DNA of 64,000 bases from Pontibacter ramchanderi (GTDB lineage Bacteria; Bacteroidota; Bacteroidia; Cytophagales; Hymenobacteraceae), in NCBI RefSeq assembly GCF_002846395.1, contig NZ_PJMU01000001.1, forward strand, positions 1,364,001-1,428,000. The letters are read 5' to 3'. The position numbers and the translations under genes are program-made. A model generated the notes under the pieces. It saw nothing but the letters and a program-made list of their open reading frames with translations, searched no databases and was not told where the DNA came from. Below, piece by piece: positions 46,171 to 57,200 of the stretch; positions within the stretch are counted from its first letter, which is position 1, and each line of letters begins with the position of its first letter.

Positions 46171-46924
46171 AGAAGAGGCTTATATTATTCTGGATGCATT
46201 GGCCGAAGGATGTTCCCCTTTCACCGGTGAACTTTTAGAGAATGAATCTATATTGAACGAGCGGAAAGTTATCAGAGCCTTACAGGTGGCACTTGATGCA
46301 CTAAATGTTAAGCCTATTCCGAATCAGCAGCTTAGCCCTAAATTGACAAGTTTAGTGGATGCAAAAAATGTGATGGCTGTGATAGGAGTTATGAAAGTTG
46401 CTAGTTTGGTACCCACTGTAAGTAAGCTAACAAAATACCTATTGGGCAGCAAGCAGTTCAAAAACAGTGAGATTACACAGCATGCACTTTATGGCTCACT
46501 AAGACATGAGTTTACTTACACATCCCTAAAACCAACGATAGCTCAATTAGCAAAAGATAATCACGACATTTCAGCGGCTCTGGTTGTTGCTCCGAAAGTA
46601 AAACCGTGGGACAATGTTGATTATTTTGAGCAACCGACATTTTGTACCCTATCAGATAAAGGTATTAATCAATTAAAAGAAAAAATAACTGAATTAGGTA
46701 TACAAAAGCATCCCCCGCTCCTTTCAGACTATATCATCCAGGCACGAACTGTTTATGCAAGAGCATATGAACCTTGGTCAGCAAAAGAACTAGAGTTTTT
46801 AAATAAGGCTTTAAAATACACCAATGATTTGCAGCTCCTGTCTTCATGTTTCCAACGAGGTGAAAACTCACTTAGAGGAGTAGGTAAAAGATTAATATAT
46901 GAGGGTAAGGTAAATGAGGCGTAG
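46163..46924 (+). CDS. Partner protein with C-terminal Myb/SANT-like domain
   Basis: A 253-residue protein whose start overlaps the helicase gene by 8 bp, so the two are translationally coupled. The N-terminal ~45 residues (NKEEAYIILDALAEGCSP) are helical; the middle is unassigned. The C-terminal part reads YEPWSAKELEFLNKALK and then QRGENSLRGVGKRL, the W-xxx-EL-xxL and R-xxx-SLR-VGKRL pattern of small Myb-like DNA-binding helices. It may target the helicase to DNA or dimerise with it. Only the fusion context supports a functional link. Confidence 0.8.
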   Translation: MNKEEAYIILDALAEGCSPFTGELLENESILNERKVIRALQVALDALNVKPIPNQQLSPKLTSLVDAKNVMAVIGVMKVASLVPTVSKLTKYLLGSKQFKNSEITQHALYGSLRHEFTYTSLKPTIAQLAKDNHDISAALVVAPKVKPWDNVDYFEQPTFCTLSDKGINQLKEKITELGIQKHPPLLSDYIIQARTVYARAYEPWSAKELEFLNKALKYTNDLQLLSSCFQRGENSLRGVGKRLIYEGKVNEA

Positions 46925-47079
46925 TTTGACTTAATGAGTAGTTAATATTTAGGAAAAGGTTAACCTAACAAAAAAGCCATCATACTTTTTTAGTAGAATG
47001 GAGTGAGTTTCTACTATTTATTTTATCAAAAATAAAACAGAAGTTGTTTCATGCATCCTATTCGCTGTTGTGTAGCACT

Positions 47080-47943
47080 TTATTTTATATTTTCTATCCA
47101 ATTCCGCCCCACCTCAGTTAAAATAAATTCATTAAAAACTTTTTCAATCGAATAGATGATTATATTCTTTTCATCTCTAGGATTATCTGTTTTACTAAAT
47201 AAAATAAGAACGTTATTCTCATTTCGGTACTTCAATAACTTGTTTATCTTAAATTGAGGTTCTTTACTATATGTTACTTGAGCAAAAATTTTAGTCCCAG
47301 TTGCAGAAATCCCAACTATATCTACATCCTTCATTGTCCTACCTACAGGTGTAAGCAAAGAAACCAATCTAGGTAGTCGGTCATCCGAGTGCACTCTCAA
47401 AAATTCAGAACACATTACTTCCTGTAAGTCTGGAGTTAAATCACCTAAAATCTTACTACTTATTTTACCATGAAAGATGTTCTTTACTCTTGCACCTGTG
47501 CTTCTCCAAATACAAAGTGTTCCTTGTCGTGGTTGTGCACAAGTGAGTGAAATAGCTTCACTACTATTAAGAGTTAAGCTTGACTTAAATTTTAAACCTT
47601 TTAAAACTGCTACCCTATTTCCAACCCCATTTTTATTTCCCCACTTTCCTTTTATAAGCTCAATCTTTGTATTAGGGGCTACGAAACCAATTTTATAGTT
47701 GCGTTTATTTTCATACACGCAGAAGATATATCCTCCATTCTTAGAAATATTTATAAGAGCATTTAATGCTTTCTTTCCAGAAGTATCGTAATCATTTGGA
47801 TTTAAACTTTCAGTATCCTTATATCCATTACTACTTTTAGTATGTGGGTAATGAATTGCCATGTAGTCATTGTCCCACAAAAAATTAAATGTATCAACGT
47901 CAATATCAAGTGATGACGAATGTCTGCAAAAAAAAGTCTGCAT
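47080..47943 (-). CDS. Mrr-like endonuclease-fold protein, last gene of the defence operon
   Basis: A 287-residue protein. Its C-terminal half contains KDVDIVGISATGTKIFAQVTYSK, which matches the core of Mrr-type PD-(D/E)xK endonucleases (strand-D, then strand-Q-x-K), but the expected QxK reads QVT; the next lysine is two residues on. The N-terminal half is unassigned and Cys-poor. It ends with LTEVGRNWIENIK. The gene starts 32 bp after the PLD nuclease gene on the same strand and is AT-rich like it. It may be an effector or a degenerate nuclease acting as a DNA-binding subunit. Confidence that it is a real gene is high; the nuclease call is moderate. Confidence 0.75.
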   Translation of the reverse strand: MQTFFCRHSSSLDIDVDTFNFLWDNDYMAIHYPHTKSSNGYKDTESLNPNDYDTSGKKALNALINISKNGGYIFCVYENKRNYKIGFVAPNTKIELIKGKWGNKNGVGNRVAVLKGLKFKSSLTLNSSEAISLTCAQPRQGTLCIWRSTGARVKNIFHGKISSKILGDLTPDLQEVMCSEFLRVHSDDRLPRLVSLLTPVGRTMKDVDIVGISATGTKIFAQVTYSKEPQFKINKLLKYRNENNVLILFSKTDNPRDEKNIIIYSIEKVFNEFILTEVGRNWIENIK

Positions 47944-47975
47944 AATCTTAAGAGTATATTTTATCAGAAATGATA

Positions 47976-48827
47976 TTAACAGAGATTATATGCTGACATT
48001 AACTTTTTACAAAACTCTACTTCTTTATCACTAAATAATTTTTGATACTTAGGCCTAGATACTAAGTACTCCAATGAGAGGTCGACTCTGTGAGGAATTG
48101 GTTCTTCTAGTTTTCTAAACCCCGACTTCATTTCACCTGAAGTCATTTCATCATGAAGGATCCGTTTAATGAACTCCACTCCGCCTCCGTCTAATTTCAT
48201 TCGTTCTAAAAGTAAAATGCTGATTGGAATTTCAATTCTCAAAGCTTCATCAAATGATTTCTTTACATCATCTTCTAACTCCTGTCTTAGTCGGATTTCA
48301 TCTTCGTCAAGTTGTGCAAGCAATAATGCAGCAACTTTACCTTGTTCTTTAAATTGATTTAAATCCGCAATTTCATTCATTAATTGCGATGCTTTGTCGC
48401 AAAAGAATTTATGTTTGGCTTCAAATGCAGTCAGCAATTTGGTGTCTTCGTGAATGGCAGTGTCTAACGTAATAACCAGGATATTTTCATCATTGCTTTG
48501 AGCAAAATAAGTCCAGTTATATGATCCGTTAATAATGGTTTTGTTGTCAATGATGCAAAACTTGTGATGCAGAAACTTGGGAGTAGCGATATGTAATTTG
48601 CCACCGTGCCTCAAAAAGTCTTTCCACTTTGAAATGTTACGGAAGTTTTCTTTGGATTCACTCATTACAACAGTTACATTCAATCCGCCTTCTGCTCTTT
48701 GTGTTAGTGTCCTGATAATATCTTCATCTGTAAGCCAAGCAATTGCTACTTTGATTTCTCGGGTAGCTTTTTTGAGTTGCCCAATAATTTCATTTCTGAT
48801 ATTACTAAAGTGTACAGATGAACGCAT
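47976..48827 (-). CDS. Phospholipase D-superfamily nuclease
   Basis: A 283-residue protein with a single PLD motif (HHKFCIIDNKTIINGSYNWT, H-x-K then D/N-G-S) at about residues 87-106. An N-terminal AIAWLTDEDI strand is typical of this family of half-PLD proteins that dimerise to form the active site. The C-terminal half is helical and charged and may mediate complex formation. It probably cleaves DNA (or RNA) without metal, as in Nuc and BfiI. It starts 1 bp before the end of the ATPase gene, in the same operon. Confidence 0.88.
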   Translation of the reverse strand: MRSSVHFSNIRNEIIGQLKKATREIKVAIAWLTDEDIIRTLTQRAEGGLNVTVVMSESKENFRNISKWKDFLRHGGKLHIATPKFLHHKFCIIDNKTIINGSYNWTYFAQSNDENILVITLDTAIHEDTKLLTAFEAKHKFFCDKASQLMNEIADLNQFKEQGKVAALLLAQLDEDEIRLRQELEDDVKKSFDEALRIEIPISILLLERMKLDGGGVEFIKRILHDEMTSGEMKSGFRKLEEPIPHRVDLSLEYLVSRPKYQKLFSDKEVEFCKKLMSAYNLC

Positions 48828-48828
48828 A

Positions 48829-50580
48829 TTATATATTCATTCCTGCTTCTTTGCAGCGTTTGATATAAAGTTTTACATTTTGGTTAGCAAGTAATTTCTT
48901 GATTTCAATCACGGTTTCAATTGCTTCCTCAATTTCTTCTTTGAAAAGAGGTGATTCATTAAAATGAGCACCTGGATTCAAACATCTATTCTTTATTACT
49001 TTAATCTGTGAAACTAACTCATTCAATTCTTCTGATTTTGATTTTTCGTTCTTTAATTTGATAAGGAAGTTAGTCCAATGTCTTCTAAATGATTTGAGCT
49101 CGCCCCTTCTAATCTTTGTTTCTTGAGAAACATCATATTTTGCATTGCTATCTAAGTCTTGTTTTAAATCTTCCATTTCCTCTATTGTAATATCATTCCT
49201 AGAAACAAGTCTTCTTAGGTCTACCATTAATGCTGATTCGTCTGTAGAATTTATTACCTTTTCAATCATTGAACCGAGGCTTGTCCAGCTTGTGTTTGCC
49301 CAAATGTATTTCAGTTCCGGGTCAGTATATTTTCCAAGTATTGATTCTGTCTCTTTTCGTAAATACAACGCACAAGCTTCATAATCTCCATTTTTATAAT
49401 TGTCAATCGCTTTGGTAAGTAAATCACTCCTGTCATATCTGATTTTCGGGTTTTCATGAATTGGAGTTGGTTCAAAAACCATTAATTGCCATTTGCTAAT
49501 ATTGTCGTGGATTTTCCTTTTTAGTTCGTTATAAAAGCCTTTTTCATGCGTTAGAATTATAATTTGATAATCATCAGAATACTTGTCAATTATCAAATCA
49601 ATTACTTTTAGGCGATTATTTAAATCTAAACTTATTAGTAAGTCGTCTAATACTAACAAGTTCAAATCATCTTCATGACCTGCAATATTATTCTTCTTTC
49701 TGACCTCCATCAAAACAAACCTAATAGCTAATGCGATAGCGTTTATTCTGGCTTCATTAAAAAAGATGTGTGGTTTACCGATATTAATCAACCCTGTATT
49801 GGCATCACCAAATGTTGAAGTTAAGTGGATTTTGATTTGCGACAACTGACGTTTCTTGTCAATTTCCGCCAATGCACTTTCAACGTAAACTCCAATAACA
49901 GCTTTCTCTCCATTCCTTGCCAGATAATCATTATAATAATCACTAACTAAGCTTGTACTTCCCTTTAATTTAAGAGGGTCAATAAGATCTTCCAGAGCAT
50001 TATTAAATTCCGTTCGCCACTTATTAAGTGTGGCAATTTTTTCTGTTGTTAAACCATCAAGAATCTTGTTATAAAGCTCAAGAAGATTAACCCCAGTACT
50101 GCTTTGAGCAAATGGAATAATATCTCGCCAGAAAAATGGCCAAAGGTTAAGTGGTTCTGAGTTTCTGAAATTGCTGAAATTTAGAAGAAGTCTATGCGTA
50201 ATAAATTCACTAGATGAATTTACCTGTTTGATGAATGTATCTTTGCATTCATCATCTGTTTCAGAGAGTTTAAAGGAATGAAATGTTTTACTGTTTTTCT
50301 CTTTGAAGTTTAATTGAACGAAAGAATCCACTTCGTCTTTTTGATAAACATTTCTTAAGCTTTGAGAAAGCGGATCAATTTTTTCAAAATACTTTTTATG
50401 CTCGTTCGGTTTTTTACTGCTACACTGAAGTGCTGTATATAAGGCCCAAAAAATGGACGATTTACCACTACCATTAACGCCAAAAACCAACGCATGACGA
50501 CCATTAAATTTGATTTCTGCATTATCAGGAAATGCCTTAAAGTTCTGCAATTCTATACTGTGCAAGTATTTCTTAGCCAT
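48829..50580 (-). CDS. RecF/SMC-like ATPase
   Basis: A 583-residue P-loop ATPase. Walker A is GVNGSGKSS (about residues 34-42); an ABC-signature-like FNEARINAIALAIRF lies around 272-286; Walker B is LNLLVLDDLLISLD at about 305-318, followed by the H-loop ILTHEKGF. The middle and C-terminal parts are helical with an unassigned domain (CLNPGAHFNESPL near the end). This is the RecF/SMC-type architecture seen in several defence ATPases. It overlaps the methylase gene by 8 bp and the PLD gene starts immediately after it. It may load or signal to the nuclease on recognising DNA structure. Confidence 0.88.
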   Translation of the reverse strand: MAKKYLHSIELQNFKAFPDNAEIKFNGRHALVFGVNGSGKSSIFWALYTALQCSSKKPNEHKKYFEKIDPLSQSLRNVYQKDEVDSFVQLNFKEKNSKTFHSFKLSETDDECKDTFIKQVNSSSEFITHRLLLNFSNFRNSEPLNLWPFFWRDIIPFAQSSTGVNLLELYNKILDGLTTEKIATLNKWRTEFNNALEDLIDPLKLKGSTSLVSDYYNDYLARNGEKAVIGVYVESALAEIDKKRQLSQIKIHLTSTFGDANTGLINIGKPHIFFNEARINAIALAIRFVLMEVRKKNNIAGHEDDLNLLVLDDLLISLDLNNRLKVIDLIIDKYSDDYQIIILTHEKGFYNELKRKIHDNISKWQLMVFEPTPIHENPKIRYDRSDLLTKAIDNYKNGDYEACALYLRKETESILGKYTDPELKYIWANTSWTSLGSMIEKVINSTDESALMVDLRRLVSRNDITIEEMEDLKQDLDSNAKYDVSQETKIRRGELKSFRRHWTNFLIKLKNEKSKSEELNELVSQIKVIKNRCLNPGAHFNESPLFKEEIEEAIETVIEIKKLLANQNVKLYIKRCKEAGMNI

Positions 50581-53500
50581 TCTGTATAATATTGATAATG
50601 TCTGGACTTTTTACAGGAAAGTCTAAAATGCGTCGGCGGATAATGTTGTCGGTGCTTTTGTATTCGTCATAGACCACATTGATGATGTTTAAAATCTTGT
50701 CTACCTGTGTTATCTCATCCAGATGATCTATGGGTTTTAGCAGTTCGTTTACTTCTTTGAGCACAGTAATACCTTTTTCCTGCATATGCTCTTTGAAATA
50801 CAACTCATACACACAGGCATCTGCCAATTCTTCAAAGTTTGCAGCCATATGGTCGTTAGGAGTGTATGGACTGATTCGTTCATGACATGTTTTAATAAAA
50901 GTGATGTAATCCACCAAAATCTCAAACGGCCTCATTTCAGCTTTTGGAATTTCAGGAATGGGAATCTGTTCAATGTAAACCTTTTCCCATTTATTTGTTC
51001 CAACCCCTGAGCTATTAGTGATTTTATCGTAATACCATTCAGAAACTTTTGAATTTAGTACAGCAAGAACAAACTTTAAATTATTGCCAGTAATTATAAA
51101 CGCTGCGTTATTTGTAAATGCTCCTGTTCTATCAATGCAAAATTTTGCCCTATCAGTAAGAACTAGCCAAACAATCTTTTCTCTGCTGAACTCATTATAA
51201 TATGTACTGGCACATCTTTGAAGAGCGTACCATTCATATCGTATACCAGTTTCTGTTTTATTTCGAGACAATAGCTCCTTTTTAAAAGTCTCTAGATGTT
51301 TATAGACTGACGGGAACTTCTTTATAAATGCTAATTCTGCTTCCTTTGAAGATCCTGTAATTGTAGCATCTTCATGTAATGGAAAGTGCCATGGAATAAA
51401 TAAAAGATAAATGTTTTGAAATCTTGGAATGAACCTATCAATGTCTCTACCTCTTAGTAATGGTTTAATGTATTCACTTATTTCAGGATGCTTTCTTATA
51501 AAGTCATCCTTTTGCTCTGCGGATATTACGAATGCATTATTGAAGCCGGTAACAACACCACGGTAAGAATTGAAATCCCAGTCCTTGAAAAGCTTACCTG
51601 ATTTGCTGATTTTTTCTTTAATATTTTCAACATCTTTATCTCCAAAGGTCCAACCTTCATCACCAAGGTAATGTGCCGGGTACATGTAGCCACTATCATT
51701 AATATAGTTTATAAGTGGTTGATTCTTTGGGAGGTCATTCACAACTTTACAAAAAGAGAATGTGTAATTGAGAGTATTAACTTCACGTTTTTGAAAGAAT
51801 ATAATGGATGTATCAACAGTTGCTCCAAAAACCTGCACCTCGTTAAAATCAACATATCCACTTATTTGAGTTTTTGAGAGGAGATATTTTCGTAAGTTTT
51901 GACCATATTTAGCTCTGGTATATTTCTTCGAGCAGATAAAAGAGAAGACACCTTTATCTGACTTTAAAATTTTATGTCCCAATTCAAAAAAGTAAGTATA
52001 AATATCACTAGTGCTGTTATACACTTCATAGTTGGGTTTACCGTCTATTCTTTCTATGTATGGTTTTATGTCGGTAATGCTTTCCTGCCTGATATATGGT
52101 GGGTTACCTATTACAATGTCAAAGCCACCTTTGTCAAAAACGTCTTTAAAATACAAGTGCCACATAAACCAAGGCTTTTCATCCTTCTGCAGATATGGCT
52201 TTATTTCGACCAAAGCATCCTTAGCTTCATCAATTTCCTTATTCAGACTGGCTAGTAATTTATCCTGCTTCTTTCGCTCTTTAGAGCCCTCAGGTTTTAG
52301 GTTTTTGGTTATAGAACTGATGTTCTTTTTTTTCTCAGAAATGAGTTCTTTAAACGACTCTTCAATGCTATAAGCTACCAGAGAATCAATTTCTGTTCTG
52401 ATTGCTTCTTTTCTGTGGTTATTTTTAGGATCGAAAAAGTCTTTTTCAAGAGCGACTAAGTTGGTATGGCTCTTTTGAAAGATGTTGATTTGGGCTTGCT
52501 TCTGGAACAAATCTATTTGTTCAGGTTCTTGCTTCTTGTCGTGATACTTTAAAGAATAGCCTTTAAAGCTCTCGAGCAATGAATTACCCTGCATGATTTT
52601 GTAGTCGAAGTTTGGTAGAGGCTTAGGTTTTTTACCACTTTCCACCTCTTCATCCACGATCAAGCTTAACCAAAAACGTAAACGGGCGATATCTACAGCT
52701 CCTTTGTCTTTATCTACTCCATAAATGGAGTTTTGGATAATTGCACGTTTTACTTCACCTTTTTTGTCAAGTAGTGTCCAATCTAAAGCCAATTTTGCAT
52801 GAAATATTTCCTGCAACAAACCCATAGGGAAAGCACCCGAACCAATGGCAGGGTCACAAACCTTTACATCATCTAGTAGCTTATCAATTTTAGAAGCATT
52901 GTTACGGATAAAATTGTCTTTGGCATTTTCATCACCACGGTCTTTGTAGCGTATAAAATTGGCGATAGCTTCATTTTTTTCTAAGTGCAGTTCAAGATAT
53001 TGAATCAGCACTTCCTGACACATGTATTGTACGATAAGCTTTGGCGTATAAAATGCCCCTTTCTCTCGGTTATCTTCCAGAAGGTTCTCAAAAATATGCC
53101 CGAGCATTTCAGGGTCTATACCTACATCCAAATCATCAGGTGTACTTTCATCAATAGTGAAATTATACTCGCCAAAAAAAGAAAACAGGTTTTCAAACAA
53201 CTCTTTTTTGAAAACGATGAAATCAGCTTTCGCCTGCTTTTCAATTTCGTCTCGTTCAAATAGACCACCGTTAAGGTAAGGGAACTTAGTGTTCGTTACC
53301 TTGAAAATTTCATCATTTGGGTTGTTCAATGTTTCAAAGAACAAGGGAACAAGACAACTGGTGTAAAAGGCGTCACTATTATTTGCAGCAAAAAATTCAG
53401 CTAAAAATTTTTTATTGCCTTCACCGTAATTCTTGTCAACTGCAACATCTAACCAACCCTTTTTTTGCAGGAATTGTAGGAAGACAATTCTACCTAACAT

Positions 53501-54205
53501 TTTCTTTACAAAGTCGCGAATGGCCTTTTCATTGCTCCCAAAAATGTTGGACTTATATGGTGAATCATTAAGACAATCAACAAATGACTGGTAGTGCTTT
53601 TTATACTTAATGAAAAACTCTTTTGAAACTTTTTCAACTGAGAAAGCTTCCAAAACATCTTTGATTGTGCGTGTTCGCTTTTCTACCAAATGCCAGAAGC
53701 GTTCAAGAGGCGTCATGCAGGTTTCGCCTTTGCCTAATACATAGGTATATCGTTTAGGATGAGTTTCTTTTTTTATCTCATTGCCTTCATCATCCCAATA
53801 TTTTGATTTTGAATAAAATGAAAATCGCCAGTCTTGTGGTAACGAAAGATTTATGTCCGTTTCATTTTTTTCAGGATAGTGATAAACTATTAATGCTCCA
53901 TCTACAATTCCAGGTATTATTTCTGAATCTACTAAACTCCGTAGGCCGACACGGTTGCGAATTAAATTTATCGACTCTGGTTTTAATGTTATATCATACA
54001 AAGCCAATTGATTGCCATCGTCTAACAACACATTGCCAAAACGAATTATAGATAAGCACTTATCTTTCTGTACATTTTTAGTAAATGGCAATGTTTGCTC
54101 GGTAGCAAAAAAATCCCGGTTGGGGAAGATCGCGTTTATAATCTTCTTCCAATTATCCCTTGTATATTCTGATCTTAAGTGTTCGTGTAATTCTTCTTTT
54201 GTCAT
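50573..54205 (-). CDS. Eco57I-type N6-adenine DNA methyltransferase
   Basis: A 1210-residue protein of the Eco57I/PglX-like class. Residues 1-~350 are a helical N-terminal region without a recognisable nuclease motif. The methylase core begins near HIFENLLEDNREKGAFYTPK (a typical N6-methylase motif X region), with motif I DPAIGSGAF at about 450 and motif IV NPPY at about 698. The C-terminal 350 residues contain a TaqI-like specificity region (GRDIDRFIPRF). It is expected to methylate host sites and mark self. The start codon overlaps the helicase stop by 1 bp, so the two are coupled. The lack of a visible PD-(D/E)xK in its N-terminus argues against a stand-alone type IIG enzyme. Confidence 0.9.
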   Translation of the reverse strand: MTKEELHEHLRSEYTRDNWKKIINAIFPNRDFFATEQTLPFTKNVQKDKCLSIIRFGNVLLDDGNQLALYDITLKPESINLIRNRVGLRSLVDSEIIPGIVDGALIVYHYPEKNETDINLSLPQDWRFSFYSKSKYWDDEGNEIKKETHPKRYTYVLGKGETCMTPLERFWHLVEKRTRTIKDVLEAFSVEKVSKEFFIKYKKHYQSFVDCLNDSPYKSNIFGSNEKAIRDFVKKMLGRIVFLQFLQKKGWLDVAVDKNYGEGNKKFLAEFFAANNSDAFYTSCLVPLFFETLNNPNDEIFKVTNTKFPYLNGGLFERDEIEKQAKADFIVFKKELFENLFSFFGEYNFTIDESTPDDLDVGIDPEMLGHIFENLLEDNREKGAFYTPKLIVQYMCQEVLIQYLELHLEKNEAIANFIRYKDRGDENAKDNFIRNNASKIDKLLDDVKVCDPAIGSGAFPMGLLQEIFHAKLALDWTLLDKKGEVKRAIIQNSIYGVDKDKGAVDIARLRFWLSLIVDEEVESGKKPKPLPNFDYKIMQGNSLLESFKGYSLKYHDKKQEPEQIDLFQKQAQINIFQKSHTNLVALEKDFFDPKNNHRKEAIRTEIDSLVAYSIEESFKELISEKKKNISSITKNLKPEGSKERKKQDKLLASLNKEIDEAKDALVEIKPYLQKDEKPWFMWHLYFKDVFDKGGFDIVIGNPPYIRQESITDIKPYIERIDGKPNYEVYNSTSDIYTYFFELGHKILKSDKGVFSFICSKKYTRAKYGQNLRKYLLSKTQISGYVDFNEVQVFGATVDTSIIFFQKREVNTLNYTFSFCKVVNDLPKNQPLINYINDSGYMYPAHYLGDEGWTFGDKDVENIKEKISKSGKLFKDWDFNSYRGVVTGFNNAFVISAEQKDDFIRKHPEISEYIKPLLRGRDIDRFIPRFQNIYLLFIPWHFPLHEDATITGSSKEAELAFIKKFPSVYKHLETFKKELLSRNKTETGIRYEWYALQRCASTYYNEFSREKIVWLVLTDRAKFCIDRTGAFTNNAAFIITGNNLKFVLAVLNSKVSEWYYDKITNSSGVGTNKWEKVYIEQIPIPEIPKAEMRPFEILVDYITFIKTCHERISPYTPNDHMAANFEELADACVYELYFKEHMQEKGITVLKEVNELLKPIDHLDEITQVDKILNIINVVYDEYKSTDNIIRRRILDFPVKSPDIINIIQNG

Positions 54206-57200
54206 TACCCTACGAATGATTCTGATATGATGATTTGTGGTGCATTGTATTTGGTTTCAACCTTTTTTGGCTTCGGTAGCTGCTCGTCTTCTTTGATAGC
54301 ATCAATTAACGGATAGGCTTTAAGAATTTTGACCAATTTTTGGAAAGCATCAACGTTTGTCATAGGCTTTACCGTAGGATTCTTCTTTGAGTCATCTGAA
54401 AGTTCTTTCCGCTCTTTTGCTAATTTGTTTATTTCTCTTGGCAATTTTTGAAATTTACCTTTTGAAATAGCGGCTTTAGCAGCATTCAGTAACTCCTTTT
54501 CATCAGCACTTACAAAGTCAAAATGTATTTGTCCATGCAGGTATTCAATTGCTCTCTGGTCGTTCGGACCCATTTTTACCGTTCCAGCCTGACCCAACGC
54601 AGCAAGATTTTCTTCTTCTCTGAAAGTTTGCAGGGCTGTTCCGATTTGGTCGTGATGTAAATGATGTAGCTTAACTGCTTTTTCAGTTATATGTGCTTTA
54701 AAAATTCGGGCTGCTTCAACAAAAGTAAGTTCCTCAAACTCTAGTTTGTTGTTGATATAGTAGAAGCTATCCCGCTTCTGATTTTTGATATACACCAAGG
54801 AAGTTTCTTTACGGCTTTTATCGCTTCGTCCTGTTCTTGCTCTCTTGGGGACACGGTCTCGAATTTTCTTATAAAGCTCTGGTTGTTCATCTCTAAACTT
54901 CCTCAGTTCATTTAGGAAGATAAGTCTTTCATCTCTATCTTCTTCGGGTACTTTTTCAAACAACCCGAAAGTACCATATTCTTCATCATCAGAATAAATT
55001 TGGCTGTCTTCGCCCAATGCAGAGTGAAAGGCTTGTAGTTTTATATATGCCTTCTTGTTCAGCTCTATTTCATTATCAGTCTTAGCGGTAGGAAAAAAGT
55101 TGTAGATATATACTCTGTCCGAAGGCGTTCCTATACGATTTACACGTCCGATACGCTGCATTAAACGAGTGGCATTCCAAGGAATATCATAATTCACAAT
55201 TACATTTGAGCGATGTAAGTTTACACCTTCTGCCAGAACCTCAGTTGTGATAATGATATCAAAATCATTCTTTTGCTCCCCAACTTTCAGATTTGCGTCA
55301 AAGTTAGCAGCAATGGTATCAGATAAATCTTTTTGGTTACTACTATCAACTGATAATATTTTCTCAAAGCCATCTGATTTTAACCTGTTGCTTATGTATT
55401 CAGTTGTTTCTTTCGATTCGCTAAAGAGAATAAGTTTTCCATGGTCATTGATGTCATTCTTCATTAATTCATTATGAAGCCGGAAGACTAATTCATCATA
55501 TTTGGGATCTTGCTGAATTTTGCCCCAGCTGTCAATTAATCTGTTAAGTACCAGTTGATCATGGTAGATGCCCTCAATAAATTCTGAATTGAACTCTTCT
55601 ATAGAAAATGCTTGAATGATATTTGGGTCTTGAGTGTCTTCAAGTATGGCTTGTAGTGTTTCTTCATCATCATTAAGAATATACTCGTTTACCCCCAATT
55701 TAGGAGCAATAAAGATCCTGCCGTTTTCGATCATTTTCATCATGGCAGTATTAGCTTCATGGTAACGTTTTAAGCTCATCTTGAAAGCTTCAAAACTGCT
55801 GTCAATACGCTTAACTAGAAGCGTCTTCATGATTTTAGCCAATGAGTCAGAAATGACATCGGCGTTTTTATTGAAAAACTTTTTCTTTATTTCATCAGGT
55901 AAAAACTTGATTGCCTGATAGCGAAAATATCTCAAGCCATTCTTTGTGTCTTTTAGCTGCCGAAGTGTTTCATCATATAAATCACTTAACTCTTGATCCA
56001 TTTGATAAAGAATCTGCTTGGGAGCTTCAATGTCAGGAAAAGTATAACCTTGTGCTTTAATGTCTTTCCAGTATTCTTCAGTATTTCTAATATCGGTTCT
56101 AGTTCTCCTTACAATGATAGGTTCAAGAACTTTTACCCTGATTTCATCATAGATTTTTTTGACTTCCGAAGCTATAACTGCTTTATCTTTTTGCTTTTTA
56201 AGCTTCTCGTATCTTTCAATCAAAGGCCTAAAAAAATGCTGTAAGTTTCCAATCTCTAGAGTAGAGTTTTTGGCATCCTGGAATAAGTATAATTGGTTTC
56301 GGATGTCGTCAGGCCGGTTGTTCAGCGGAGTTGCAGTAACCAAAATCACCTTCTTTTCTCTACTGCCATCAGGTGCAGGATTCTTTCTAGAAGTCTTGCA
56401 AATCTTTTGCAAAAAATTGAACATTTCGGATTCATCGCTTCTGAATTTATGGGCTTCATCGACAATGATTAAATCATAAATTTCGGGGTGAGTAACTTTA
56501 TGTAAGCTACCGTTGGTAATCAGCGTTACGTTCGGTACCTCAAAGTCCCGAATAGTCCTTTCCCAATTATTTTTCAGAGCAGGAGGATGTATTATGAGAA
56601 TCTTGGTCCGATAGCCATTAGAAAAATAAAACTTCTTGGCAACGATTGTAGCTATTATGGTTTTACCTAATCCAACTACATCAGCCAACACAAATCCATT
56701 ATGCTGAACTAATTTGTTGTATCCATCATTGACTGCGTCAATCTGATAATGTAGTTTCTTATAGCCTTTAGGTAAATCTGTTACTGATTCTGGATCATAC
56801 TCAATGCTTTTCCCAAAGTATTCTATGAGAAACTTGATGTAAACTTCAAAAGGAGTGAAGTCTTCGTTTAGGTAGGTCTCTTTTTTGAGATCTCCAATGG
56901 ATGCAGGTAAAATACTTACACCCTCTTCCCAAAGCTCATTGAATGTTTTTAAAGCAAAAGCAACATCATCAAAATCTCTTAATTCCACATTGAACTCAAA
57001 ATTCCTTTCAAGTCCTGATTCCGATAAATTGCTTGAACCTGTGATTACTGAGCCTGAATTATGTTCATTGAAATTCTCAGGACGGAAAATGTATATTTTT
57101 GAATGAAGCTTCTGGCTTGGATGCGCTTTAATTTCGATTTTATTATCGAGTATATCATTTACAAATTCAATTATTCCTTCCTCAACATTTCTCTTATACT

